Below, one piece after another: positions 47,612 through 56,435 of a DNA stretch of 64,000 nucleotides. Every line of letters starts with the position of its first letter. The first letter of the stretch is position 1. The position numbers and the translations under genes are program-made. Source of the DNA: Halotalea alkalilenta DSM 17697 (GTDB taxonomy: Bacteria > Pseudomonadota > Gammaproteobacteria > Pseudomonadales > Halomonadaceae); NCBI RefSeq assembly GCF_000621205.1, contig NZ_JHYY01000014.1:1-64000 (forward strand), written 5' to 3'. The notes under the pieces were generated by a model. The model had not been told where the DNA came from. It did no database searches and saw nothing but the letters and a program-made list of their open reading frames with translations.

Positions 47612-49054
47612 ATGAAGACCACGCTGATCAAGCAAGTCGACTGCATAGTCGCCTGGGACGATAGCCGACAGAGCCATGTGTACCTGAGGGGAGCCGACAT
47701 CGCCTTCACCGGCGACCGGATCAGCTACATCGGACGGCACTTCGATCCGGCGGGTGCCGATGTCGTCGAGACGGTCGATGGACGCGGGATGATGGCCATG
47801 CCGGGATTGGTGGACATCCACAGCCACCTCGGCCATGAGCCACTCAACAAGGGATACACCGACGAGACCGGATCGGTCGGGCTTTACAGCTCCAATCTGT
47901 ACGAATACATGCCGACCATGAAAGACGAGGCGTCGGCGCCGGCGCAGTTGACCCTGGCCGCGGCGGAGCTGCTGATGTCGGGTGTCACCACGGTGGTGGA
48001 CATGTCCAACGCCCATGAGCACTGGATAGACATCATCGCCGCCAGCGGGCTACGTGGTTACATCGCGCCGATGTTCCGCTCCGCACAGTGGTTCACCCGT
48101 AATGGGCACGTGGTCGAATACGCCTGGGACGAAGACGCCGGCATCGCCGGCATGGAGCGCGCGCTAGCGCTGATCGACCAGGCCGAGGCCCACGGCTGTG
48201 GCCGGATCGCCGGCATGCTGGTGCCCGCCCAGATCGACACCTGCACGCCCGAGCTGCTGCGGGCCAGCCATGCCGAGGCCCGGCGGCGCGGTATCGGCTG
48301 GCAGACCCACGCCGCCCAGTCGCTGCCTGAATTCCACGAAATCACCCGCCGTCACGGCCTCACCCCGATCCAATGGCTGCACAGCCTCGGCGTGCTGGAT
48401 CCAGGCAGCATCGTCGGCCATGCGATCTTCCTCGACGATCATCCCAACACCCACTGGAGCACCAGCACCGATCTCTCGATCCTCGCCGAAACCGGCGCGA
48501 GCGTGGCGCACTGCCCCACGGTGTTCATCCGCCGCGGCATGGCGCTGCGCGACTTCGGCCGCTATCGCCGCGCCGGGATCAACATCGGCATCGGCACCGA
48601 TACCTATCCGCACAACATGATCGAGGAGATGCGCAATGTCGGCTACCTGGCACGTCTGGTGGCTGAAACACCCCACGCGGTGACCACCAGCGAGGTGTTC
48701 AACGCGGCCACCCTGGGCGGGGCGAACGCGCTGGGCCGCCAGGACATAGGCCGGCTGGCGGTGGGCGCGAAGGCCGATCTGGTGATGGTGGACATGACCC
48801 ACCACCTCATGCGTCCCTCGCGCGACCCGCTGCGCAGCCTGGTCTACGCCGCAGCCGACCGCGCCGTACATACGGTGTACATCGATGGCCGACGGGTCGT
48901 GCACAAGGGAGAGGTCACCTCGCTGGACTACCGCAAGGCCGCTGAAGAAGTGGATGAAGCGCAGCGGCGCGCGGAGCGGAAGGTTCCCGAACGCGACCTG
49001 GTGGCGCATCGCCGCGGGACCGAAATGTCGCCTCTTTCTTTCGATGTCGTCTGA
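47612..49054 (+). CDS. Amidohydrolase (AtzB/TrzA/guanine-deaminase-like)
   Basis: A 480-residue metal-dependent amidohydrolase. Ligands are H70 and H72 in GLVDIHSHLG, H233 in WQTHAAQ, H270 in VGHAIF and D330 in IGIGTDTYPHN, the mononuclear subtype III set used for aminohydrolysis or dechlorination of triazines, purines and related rings. The substrate is unknown; deamination of an amino-substituted ring that feeds the hydantoinase is a reasonable guess. AAGGAG precedes the ATG. It is co-transcribed with an oligopeptide-type binding protein. Confidence 0.85.
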   Translation: MKTTLIKQVDCIVAWDDSRQSHVYLRGADIAFTGDRISYIGRHFDPAGADVVETVDGRGMMAMPGLVDIHSHLGHEPLNKGYTDETGSVGLYSSNLYEYMPTMKDEASAPAQLTLAAAELLMSGVTTVVDMSNAHEHWIDIIAASGLRGYIAPMFRSAQWFTRNGHVVEYAWDEDAGIAGMERALALIDQAEAHGCGRIAGMLVPAQIDTCTPELLRASHAEARRRGIGWQTHAAQSLPEFHEITRRHGLTPIQWLHSLGVLDPGSIVGHAIFLDDHPNTHWSTSTDLSILAETGASVAHCPTVFIRRGMALRDFGRYRRAGINIGIGTDTYPHNMIEEMRNVGYLARLVAETPHAVTTSEVFNAATLGGANALGRQDIGRLAVGAKADLVMVDMTHHLMRPSRDPLRSLVYAAADRAVHTVYIDGRRVVHKGEVTSLDYRKAAEEVDEAQRRAERKVPERDLVAHRRGTEMSPLSFDVV

Positions 49055-49118
49055 ACGGCGCAGGGCTGAATCAACACAACGACCGCTCGTGGTGCCAATA
49101 AAAACAAGGGAGAACACA

Positions 49119-50711
49119 ATGGCTGTCGCATGCAAAACGATGACCCGCCGACTGCGTCACGGGTGCATCGCCGCCGCTTTGACCCTGGTCGCGGCGACCC
49201 CCGTGTCGGCACAGACCATCACCGCGGTGATGGCGAGCCAAGTGACCGTGCTGGACCCGGTGCTGACCGCATCCCACCAGACCCGCAACCACGCCTACAT
49301 GGTCTACGACACGCTGCTGGCCACCGACGCACAGAACGAGATTCGTCCACAAATGGCCGAGCGGTGGGAAGTATCCGAAGACGGCAAGGTCTATACATTC
49401 ACGCTTCGCGACGGCCTCGGCTGGCACGATGGTCTCCCGGTACTGGCGCGGGACTGCGTCGCCTCGATAAAGCGTTGGGGGCAGCAGGACCAGATGGCAC
49501 GCATGCTCATGCCGCTGGTCGACTCGATCGATGCGATCGACGAGCGCACCTTCCAGATCGTGCTCAACACGCCCACCGAGGCGCTCCTCGTGGCGCTGGC
49601 CAAGCCCAGCGGCCTGCCCGCGTTCATGATGCCCGAGCGGATTGCCGCGACACCGGCTTCACAAGCGATCACCGAGCAGGTCGGCTCGGGGCCTTTCAAG
49701 TTCGTTGCCGCTGAGTTCCAGCCGGGCGTCAGGGCGGTCTACGTCAAAAACGAGGACTACGTCCCGCGAGACGAGCCACCCAGCGCCATGGCGGGAGGCA
49801 AGGTGGTCAATGTGGATCGGGTGGAATGGCTGGTCATGCCGGACCGGCTGACTGCGGTGAACGCCTTGCTCAGCGCCGATGTGGACTACCTCGAATCGGT
49901 CCCGTTCGACCTGGTGCCGCTGCTCGACAGGGACGATCGGATCACCACCCGTGTGCTCGACAAGATGGGCAACCATGCGATGTATCGTTTCAACCAGTCG
50001 CAGCCTCCCTTCGATGACAAGCTGATCCGCCAGGCGGCCATGTACGCCATCGGCCAGGAGGAGGCTCTGCGGGCCCAGGTAGGTGACCCCGGCTACTACC
50101 GCACCTGCCCGGCGCTGTTCGGCTGCGACCTGCCCTACGAAAGCGACGCGCTGAGCGAGATGGTCGTCGAAGCGAATCCAGAGAAGGCCAGGCAGCTCCT
50201 CGAACAGGCCGGCTACGACAATCAGCCGGTACTGATCCTCCAGGCGACGGACGTAGCCATGTCGTCGGCATTGCCGGTGGTGATGGCCGACCAGCTGCGC
50301 CAGGCGGGTTTCAATGTCTCGGTGGAGTCGATGGATTTCATGACCATGCTGTCGAGGCGGTCCAATCGCGACATTCCGGCCCGCGGCGGGTGGAGCATCT
50401 TCGCGACCACCTGGCACGTCAGCGAGATCATGGATCCGCTGCGCAACTACGGGGTATCCGCCAGCGGTGACCAGGGCTGGTTCGGCTGGCCGAACGTGCC
50501 CGAGGTGGAGTCATTGCGCACGCAGTTCCTGCTCGCCGACACGCAGGAGGCGCGCGTCTCCTACGCGCAGCAGCTGCAGCGGGTGATGCTCGACGAGGGG
50601 GTCACCGTGCCCTTGGGCGAGATCACCACCGCCGCCGCCTATCGCAATACGGTCACAGGCGTCCTCGAGGCACCGGTACCGTCGTTCTGGAACATGCGCA
50701 AAACCGAGTAG
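49119..50711 (+). CDS. Orphan oligopeptide/nickel-type ABC substrate-binding protein 1
   Basis: A 530-residue SBP_bac_5 (DppA/OppA-like) periplasmic protein. The signal peptide ends at about residue 31 (VAATPVSA); the mature part has RPQMAERWEVSEDGKVYTF and GSGPFKFVA. ATG 49119 has AAGGGAG upstream; the longer frame overlaps the amidohydrolase. No DppBCDF-type permease or ATPase is encoded anywhere in the window, so it must work with components elsewhere or as a solute scavenger. It is clearly paralogous to the protein encoded at 56436-58031. Confidence 0.88.
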   Translation: MAVACKTMTRRLRHGCIAAALTLVAATPVSAQTITAVMASQVTVLDPVLTASHQTRNHAYMVYDTLLATDAQNEIRPQMAERWEVSEDGKVYTFTLRDGLGWHDGLPVLARDCVASIKRWGQQDQMARMLMPLVDSIDAIDERTFQIVLNTPTEALLVALAKPSGLPAFMMPERIAATPASQAITEQVGSGPFKFVAAEFQPGVRAVYVKNEDYVPRDEPPSAMAGGKVVNVDRVEWLVMPDRLTAVNALLSADVDYLESVPFDLVPLLDRDDRITTRVLDKMGNHAMYRFNQSQPPFDDKLIRQAAMYAIGQEEALRAQVGDPGYYRTCPALFGCDLPYESDALSEMVVEANPEKARQLLEQAGYDNQPVLILQATDVAMSSALPVVMADQLRQAGFNVSVESMDFMTMLSRRSNRDIPARGGWSIFATTWHVSEIMDPLRNYGVSASGDQGWFGWPNVPEVESLRTQFLLADTQEARVSYAQQLQRVMLDEGVTVPLGEITTAAAYRNTVTGVLEAPVPSFWNMRKTE

Positions 50712-50756
50712 GCCGATCTGCGCCGTCCTCGACGAGATGCCATCCAGACCTTGGTG

Positions 50757-50823
50757 CTAACCGAGCGTTAAGGGCGGTCGACGAATAAGCATAAGACACC
50801 CGCGGCTGGCATCTCGCACACTC
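50757..50823 (+). promoter_or_regulatory. Shared LysR-box/promoter block, copy 2
   Basis: CTAAC-CGAGC-GTTAA (50757-50771), one mismatch from the perfect palindrome, followed by the same 52-base block as at 47220-47271 ending GGCATCTCGCACACTC. The hydantoinase gene starts 57 bases later, so the block probably contains the promoter. Confidence 0.7.
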
Positions 50824-50880
50824 GATTCATCGATCTCCATCGCCGCTTCAGCGGCTAACCATCGCAACAGGAGCACGATC

Positions 50881-52347
50881 ATGGCCGAGCAACACTATGA
50901 TCTGGTGGTTCGCAATGCCCGAATCGCTACCGCGGAGCGCAGCTTCGATGCCGACATCGGCATTCGGGACGGCGTGATCGTCGCCCTCGAGCAAGGTCTG
51001 GCCGCCGGCGAGCGCGAGATAGATGCGGCCGGGCGCTGGGTGCTGCCAGGAGGCGTGGACAGCCACTGCCATGTGGAGCAGCTCTCCGGCATGGGGCTGA
51101 TATGCGCCGATGATTTCCATTCGGCCACGGTCTCCGCCGCCTTCGGTGGCAATACCACGATCATCCCGTTCGCCGCCCAGCACCGCCAGGACGACATCCC
51201 CGAGGTGCTCGACGACTACGCGCGTCGGGCCCGCGAGAAGGCGGTGATCGACTATGCCTTCCACCTGATCGTCACCCGGGTGGATGAGCAAGCGCTCAAG
51301 CACGATATTCCTCAGGCCATTCGCGACGGCATCACCTCGATCAAGGTGTTCATGACCTATGCGCGAATGAAGCTCGACGATTACTCGATCCTCGAACTGC
51401 TGTCGGTGGCCGATCGAGAAGGCGCGCTGATGATGGTCCACGCCGAGAACGACGATGTGATCCGCTGGCTCGCCGATCGTCTCACTGGGCTCGGGCACCA
51501 AGCGCCCAAGTACCACGCCGTCGCCCATGCCGGGCTCGCCGAGAACGAAGCCGCGCACAGAGCCATCTGCCTGTCGCGCTTGCTCGATACGCCACTGGTG
51601 ATCGTGCACGTCTCCGAGCGCGAGACAGTGGAGTGCGTGCGCCGCGCCCAGGCGCAGGGCGCGCGGATCATCGCCGAGAGCTGCCCCCAGTACCTGTTCC
51701 TCACCGCCGAGGATATCGACCGCCCCGGAGTCGAAGGCGCTAAGTACTGCTGCAGCCCGCCGCCCCGGGACGAGGCGAGCCAACAGGCGGTCTGGAGCGG
51801 GCTCGAGGACGGCACCCTCACGCTCTACTCCTCGGACCATGCGCCCTACCGCTGGGATGAGAGCGGCAAACTGCCGAAAGGCGAGAAGACGGGATTTCGC
51901 GAAATGGCCAACGGCCTGCCAGGGCTCGAGGTGCGTATGCCGCTGCTGTTCAGCGAGGGCGTTCGTCGAGGTCGGATCTCGATCAACCAGTTCGTCGAGC
52001 TCACCGCGACTCGCCACGCTCGCACCTACGGGCTCTATCCGCGCAAGGGCACGATAGCCATAGGCTCTGACGCAGACCTTGCGATCTGGGATGCCGATCG
52101 CGAGGTGACGATCAGCGTCGACGAACTCCACGATGCGGTCGACTACACCCCCTACGAGGGCATGAAGATCGTCGGCTGGCCAGAAACAGTGATCAACCGC
52201 GGCCGGATAGTGATCGACAAAGGTGAGCTGCTGGTCGAGCGCGGTAGCGGCGAATTCCTGCCCTGCGCCACCCCCGAGCCAGTGATCGAGGCGCGCCGGA
52301 GCCGGCCCGCCGACACCCTGATACGACGCTTGGTCGACGCGCGATGA
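50881..52347 (+). CDS. D-hydantoinase / dihydropyrimidinase
   Basis: A 488-residue cyclic amidohydrolase that opens hydantoin or dihydropyrimidine rings to N-carbamoyl amino acids. The complete binuclear site is present: H62 and H64 in GGVDSHCHVE, the carboxylated K155 in TSIKVFMTY, H187 in MVHAEN, H243 in IVHVSE and D319 in SSDHAPY. AGGAG lies before ATG 50881. With racemase and D-carbamoylase nearby, D-hydantoinase is the best label; no dihydropyrimidine dehydrogenase genes are present to support reductive uracil breakdown. It overlaps the ABC ATPase gene by ATGA. Confidence 0.92.
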   Translation: MAEQHYDLVVRNARIATAERSFDADIGIRDGVIVALEQGLAAGEREIDAAGRWVLPGGVDSHCHVEQLSGMGLICADDFHSATVSAAFGGNTTIIPFAAQHRQDDIPEVLDDYARRAREKAVIDYAFHLIVTRVDEQALKHDIPQAIRDGITSIKVFMTYARMKLDDYSILELLSVADREGALMMVHAENDDVIRWLADRLTGLGHQAPKYHAVAHAGLAENEAAHRAICLSRLLDTPLVIVHVSERETVECVRRAQAQGARIIAESCPQYLFLTAEDIDRPGVEGAKYCCSPPPRDEASQQAVWSGLEDGTLTLYSSDHAPYRWDESGKLPKGEKTGFREMANGLPGLEVRMPLLFSEGVRRGRISINQFVELTATRHARTYGLYPRKGTIAIGSDADLAIWDADREVTISVDELHDAVDYTPYEGMKIVGWPETVINRGRIVIDKGELLVERGSGEFLPCATPEPVIEARRSRPADTLIRRLVDAR

Positions 52348-53126
52348 GCGCCGCGAACCCGGCGCAGCGCGCGGCTGCCTCGCCGCAGGCGCCCTATCCC
52401 ATCCTCGAGCTGATCAAACTGCACAAGCGCTTCGGCGACCATGTGGTGCTCGAAGCGGTCGATTTGCGTATCGAACCCGGCGAACTGGTGTGCGTGATCG
52501 GCCCCTCGGGCTCCGGCAAGAGCACCATGCTGCGGCTGTGCAACCAGCTCGAGCGAGCCTGCGGCGGGCAGGTGATATTCGATGGGCAGGATCTGACCTC
52601 TTCGCTGGTCTCGATCGATCGGGTACGCCGCCAGATCGGCATGGTGTTCCAGCAGTTCAATCTCTACCCCCATCTGCGGGCGCTCGGCAATGTAACCCTG
52701 GCCTTGAAGCGCGTTGCCGGTCTACCGCGGCGGGAAGCGCAGGCTGTCGCCCTCGACGCGCTGGAGCGGGTCGGCATGCGCGAGCACGCCAACGCCTGGC
52801 CGAGCACGCTTTCCGGCGGACAGCAGCAGCGAGTGGCGATCGCCCGGGCGATCGCGATGTCCCCCAAGATCGTGCTGTTCGACGAACCCACCAGCGCCCT
52901 CGACCCGACCCTGGTCGGCAGCGTGCTCGCGGTGATGCGCCGCCTGCGCGAAGAAGGCATGACCATGCTGGTGGTGACCCATGAGATGCAGTTCGCCCGC
53001 GCGGTCGCCGACCGGGTGGTGTTCATGGCCGATGGAAAGGTGATCGAACAAGGTCCCCCGGAGCAGCTCTTCACCTCCCCCCGGGACCCCCGCACCGCCG
53101 CTTTCATCAGCGGGGAATCTAACTAG
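52344..53126 (+). CDS. Polar amino-acid ABC transporter ATPase (GlnQ/HisP-like)
   Basis: A 260-residue ATPase with Walker A GPSGSGKSTMLR, Q-loop GMVFQQFNLYPHL, signature LSGGQQQRVAIARAIA, Walker B IVLFDEPTSALDP and H-loop VVTHEMQFA. It energises the transporter formed by the next three genes. ATGA overlap with the hydantoinase gene ties uptake to ring opening. Confidence 0.93.
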   Translation: MSAANPAQRAAASPQAPYPILELIKLHKRFGDHVVLEAVDLRIEPGELVCVIGPSGSGKSTMLRLCNQLERACGGQVIFDGQDLTSSLVSIDRVRRQIGMVFQQFNLYPHLRALGNVTLALKRVAGLPRREAQAVALDALERVGMREHANAWPSTLSGGQQQRVAIARAIAMSPKIVLFDEPTSALDPTLVGSVLAVMRRLREEGMTMLVVTHEMQFARAVADRVVFMADGKVIEQGPPEQLFTSPRDPRTAAFISGESN

Positions 53127-53173
53127 CCGCGCTACCACGCCACCGACGATAACGACAACAACGGAGACATCTC

Positions 53174-54028
53174 GTGCCAAAGCCCTACTTTGCCCTACTC
53201 TCGTGCGCTGCATTGCTCTGCCTGGCCCCGCTCACCGCCCATGCGGCCGGAGAGCGCTACCACGTCGCCCTCGACGGCACTTTCGCACCGCACGCGATGC
53301 CGACGATGAGCGGCGGGGTCGAAGGCTTCAACGTCGATCTGATCAATGTGATCGGCGAGCGGCTGGGCGCCGAGATCGAGATCACCGCGGCGCAGTTCTC
53401 GGGCCTGATCCCGGGTCTGCAGGCCGGCACCTACGACTTTCTCGCCGCCCCGACGACGATCACCCCTGAGCTGTCCGAGAACCTGCTGTTCACCGAAGGC
53501 TATCTCGATACCGACTACCAGTTCGTGGTCAAGAAAGGGGCCGCTGCGATCACCCGGCTCGAAGACCTCGAGGGCCGCACCATCGCGGTCAACAAGGGCT
53601 CCTCCTACGACGCCTGGGCGCGCGAGCATGCTGGCGAATACGGCTGGAAGGTGGAAAGCTACGGCTCGAACAGCGATGCGGTGCAGGCGGTCACCAGCAA
53701 CCGCGCTTTCGCCAACCTCGCCGGCAACACCGTCGCCGCCTATGCGGTGAAACGCAATCCGATGGTGGAGCTCTCGCTGCTGGTTCCCACCGGGCGGGTA
53801 TGGGCCTTTCCCTTCCGCAAGGGCGACGAGGAGCTGCGTGCCCGGATCGAGCGGGTGGTCGAGTGCCTGAAGATCGACGGCACCATCGCTGAGCTTGCGC
53901 AGAAGTGGTTCGACGCCGAACCGGCACCCGGCAGCGCGGCGGTGACGCCGCAGCCGGGATACGGCCAGCCGGGCTACGCGGGCTTCGTCGAGGACGACCA
54001 CTCCTTCTCTTGCGACGTCCAGGCCTGA
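53174..54028 (+). CDS. Polar amino-acid-type ABC substrate-binding protein (SBP_bac_3)
   Basis: A 284-residue periplasmic binding protein with GTG start (GGAG upstream), a signal peptide ending at about residue 24 (LAPLTAHA-A), and SBP_bac_3 blocks GVEGFNVDLINVIGERLG, LIPGLQAGTYDFLAAPTTIT and LEDLEGRTIAVNKGSS. An unusual Pro/Gly/Tyr-rich tail (PQPGYGQPGYAGF) extends the C-terminus. The ligand is probably a hydantoin, carbamoyl amino acid or D-amino acid, judging by the operon. Confidence 0.88.
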   Translation: MPKPYFALLSCAALLCLAPLTAHAAGERYHVALDGTFAPHAMPTMSGGVEGFNVDLINVIGERLGAEIEITAAQFSGLIPGLQAGTYDFLAAPTTITPELSENLLFTEGYLDTDYQFVVKKGAAAITRLEDLEGRTIAVNKGSSYDAWAREHAGEYGWKVESYGSNSDAVQAVTSNRAFANLAGNTVAAYAVKRNPMVELSLLVPTGRVWAFPFRKGDEELRARIERVVECLKIDGTIAELAQKWFDAEPAPGSAAVTPQPGYGQPGYAGFVEDDHSFSCDVQA

Positions 54029-54032
54029 GCCG

Positions 54033-54713
54033 ATGTCGATCGATCGCTTCTTCACCACCTTTTTCGACCCCGCGATGATCGCTCGCTACTGGCCGATGAT
54101 CATCGAAGGCATGGCGCTCACCGCGCTGCTCGCCGTTGCCATCATCGTCTGCGGCGGCGTGCTGGGCCTGCTGCTCGCCTGCCTGCGCAGCCGGAGGTGG
54201 CCGGCGATCAACTTCTTCATCGTGCTGTTCGCCGACTTCTGGCGGGCCCTGCCGCCCCTGGTGCCCATCCTGCTGCTCTACTTCGGGCTGCCCAACGCGG
54301 GTCTCGAGCTTTCGGCCTTCACCGTGCTCTGGCTGACGCTCTCGCTGGTGCTCGCCGCCTTCGTCGAGGAGGCGTGCTGGGCCGGCATCCGCGCCATCCG
54401 CCCGGGCCAGTGGGAAGCCGCTCGATCCAGCGGCATGGGATTCGTGCAGACGCTTTGCTGGGTGATCCTGCCCCAGGCGCTGCGCATCGCGCTGCCCTCG
54501 CTGACCAACCGGGCGATCGCGATCACCAAGATGACCGCGCTCGGCACCGTGATCGGAGTGCCGGAAATCCTCAACCAAGCGAGCAGCGCTCAGTCATTCT
54601 CCGGCAGCGCCACTCCCTTGACCCTCGGCGCGCTGGCCTACCTGGCGATTTTCCTGCCGCTGGTGGTGCTCTCCCGCTGGGCTGAGTCGCGCCTGGCATG
54701 GAAGAGGGGCTGA
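54033..54713 (+). CDS. Polar amino-acid ABC permease 1 (HisM/GlnP-like)
   Basis: A 226-residue permease of the His/Glu/Gln/Arg family. The N-terminal helix reads IIEGMALTALLAVAIIVCGG; the family EAA loop is EAARSSGMGFVQTLCWVILPQALRIALPS (shown by its residues around 127-155). It forms a pair with the next gene product. Four bases separate it from the binding-protein gene. Confidence 0.9.
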   Translation: MSIDRFFTTFFDPAMIARYWPMIIEGMALTALLAVAIIVCGGVLGLLLACLRSRRWPAINFFIVLFADFWRALPPLVPILLLYFGLPNAGLELSAFTVLWLTLSLVLAAFVEEACWAGIRAIRPGQWEAARSSGMGFVQTLCWVILPQALRIALPSLTNRAIAITKMTALGTVIGVPEILNQASSAQSFSGSATPLTLGALAYLAIFLPLVVLSRWAESRLAWKRG

Positions 54714-54716
54714 GCG

Positions 54717-55394
54717 ATGGAAGCCTTGCGAGCCCAGTTCTTCGATCTGGAGATCATCGTCCAGGCATGGCCACTGCTGCTGCAGGGGCTCTGGATCACC
54801 CTCACGCTCAGCGTCGTGGTAGTCACGCTCGGGCTCTCCCTAGGGCTTCTGGTCGCGCTGGCGAGCCTGAGCGAGCGACGCTGGCTGCGCTGGCCGACCC
54901 TGGCCCTGGTCGATCTGTTCCGTGCCCTCCCACCGCTGGTGCTGCTGATCTTCGTCTACGCCGGGCTGCCCTTCGCCGGTCTTCAGCTCTCGCCTTTTCT
55001 AGCCGTGGTGCTCGCCTTCGCGCTCAACAACGCAGCCTATTACGGCGAGGTCTACCGCGCGGGGCTCTTGGCCGTCCCACCTGGCCAGAGCGAAAGCGCG
55101 CGTGCAAGCGGCATGAGCGCATTGCAGACGCTGCTCTGGGTAGTGCTGCCCCAAGCGGTGCGCAAGGTAACGCCCGACCTGCTCTCGAATACCGTGGAGG
55201 TCATCAAGCTCACGTCCCTGGCGAGCGTGGTCTCGCTCGCCGATCTGCTCTATCGCGCCGAAATGGCGCGCTCTTTGACCTACAACTCCTCGCCTATCGT
55301 GGCGGCGGGAGTGATTTATTTGCTGATGCTATGGCCATTGGTGCGATTGATCAGCCTGTTCGAGCGCGGTGACTCACAGGTCCCGCGCCACTAA
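54717..55394 (+). CDS. Polar amino-acid ABC permease 2 (HisQ/GlnP-like)
   Basis: A 225-residue partner permease. It has LLQGLWITLTLSVVVVTLGL near the start and the EAA loop starting ESARASGMSALQTLLWVVLP. It completes an importer (ATPase, binding protein, two permeases) embedded between the hydantoinase and carbamoylase genes. Confidence 0.9.
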   Translation: MEALRAQFFDLEIIVQAWPLLLQGLWITLTLSVVVVTLGLSLGLLVALASLSERRWLRWPTLALVDLFRALPPLVLLIFVYAGLPFAGLQLSPFLAVVLAFALNNAAYYGEVYRAGLLAVPPGQSESARASGMSALQTLLWVVLPQAVRKVTPDLLSNTVEVIKLTSLASVVSLADLLYRAEMARSLTYNSSPIVAAGVIYLLMLWPLVRLISLFERGDSQVPRH

Positions 55395-55420
55395 TTTCGA
55401 TTCGATCCAAGGAGAACCAC

Positions 55421-56362
55421 ATGCGAGAACTGGTCATCGGCGCAGCACAGCTTGGCGCGATCAACAAAGACGACAGCCGGGAGTCGGTAGTGGCGCGGAT
55501 GCTTACGCTGCTCGACCAAGCGGCGCAGCGCGGCTGCGACCTGGTGGTGTTCCCGGAGCTTGCGCTGACCACTTTCTTTCCGCGCTGGTACATGGAGGAC
55601 CAGGCCGAGGTCGATACCTGGTTCGAGCGTGAGATGCCGGGCCCGGTGACTCAGCCGCTGTTCGATTTCTCCCGCGAGCATGGCATCGCGATCTCCTTCG
55701 GCTATGCCGAGCTGACCCCCGAAGGACGCCATTTCAATACCTCGATCCTCACCGACAAGACCGGCCGGATCGTCGGCAAGTACCGCAAGATCCACCTGCC
55801 GGGGCATGTCGAGTTCGATACCGAGCGCGATTTCCAGCACCTCGAGAAGCGCTACTTCGAGCCGGGCGATCTTGGTTTCGGCGTGTGGCGCAACCTCGGT
55901 GCGGTGATGGGCATGTGCATCTGCAACGACCGGCGCTGGCCCGAGACCTGGCGAATGATGGGCCTGCAGGGGGTGGAGCTGGTGGCGCTGGGCTACAACA
56001 CGCCATCGGTGAATTCGCAAAATCGCACCGAGGGCGAACGCGAGCGCCTGTTCCACTCCGAGCTCTCGATCCAGGCCGGGGCCTACCAGAATGCGACCTG
56101 GGCGGTGGCGGTGGCCAAGGCCGGCGTGGAGGACGGCTTCCCGCTGATGGCCGGCAGCATCATCGTCGACCCCAACGGCTTCGTGGTCGCCCGGGCCGAG
56201 ACCCATGGCGACGAGCTGATCAGCCATCGCTGCGACCTCGACGCCTGCCAGTTCGGCAAGCGCACCATCTTCGATTTCGCCCGCCACCGGCGGATCGAGC
56301 ACTACGGCCTGATCACCTCGCGCACCGGCGCCGAGGCGCCGCCGGAACACGACGACGCCTGA
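55421..56362 (+). CDS. N-carbamoyl-D-amino-acid amidohydrolase (D-carbamoylase)
   Basis: A 313-residue nitrilase-superfamily enzyme that removes the carbamoyl group of N-carbamoyl-D-amino acids, giving D-amino acid, CO2 and ammonia. It aligns well with the Agrobacterium enzyme: E46 in VVFPELALTTFFPRW, K124 in VGKYRKIHLPGH and C169 in CICNDRRWPETWR form the Glu-Lys-Cys triad, and FQHLEKRYFEPGDLGF is diagnostic of this subfamily. AAGGAG precedes the ATG. Confidence 0.93.
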   Translation: MRELVIGAAQLGAINKDDSRESVVARMLTLLDQAAQRGCDLVVFPELALTTFFPRWYMEDQAEVDTWFEREMPGPVTQPLFDFSREHGIAISFGYAELTPEGRHFNTSILTDKTGRIVGKYRKIHLPGHVEFDTERDFQHLEKRYFEPGDLGFGVWRNLGAVMGMCICNDRRWPETWRMMGLQGVELVALGYNTPSVNSQNRTEGERERLFHSELSIQAGAYQNATWAVAVAKAGVEDGFPLMAGSIIVDPNGFVVARAETHGDELISHRCDLDACQFGKRTIFDFARHRRIEHYGLITSRTGAEAPPEHDDA

Positions 56363-56435
56363 TCCCGGCGTCGGATCGCAAAACGACAGAACTGGACAAG
56401 ACAACCACAACGACAATTTCCTGGAGCCTCGGCCG

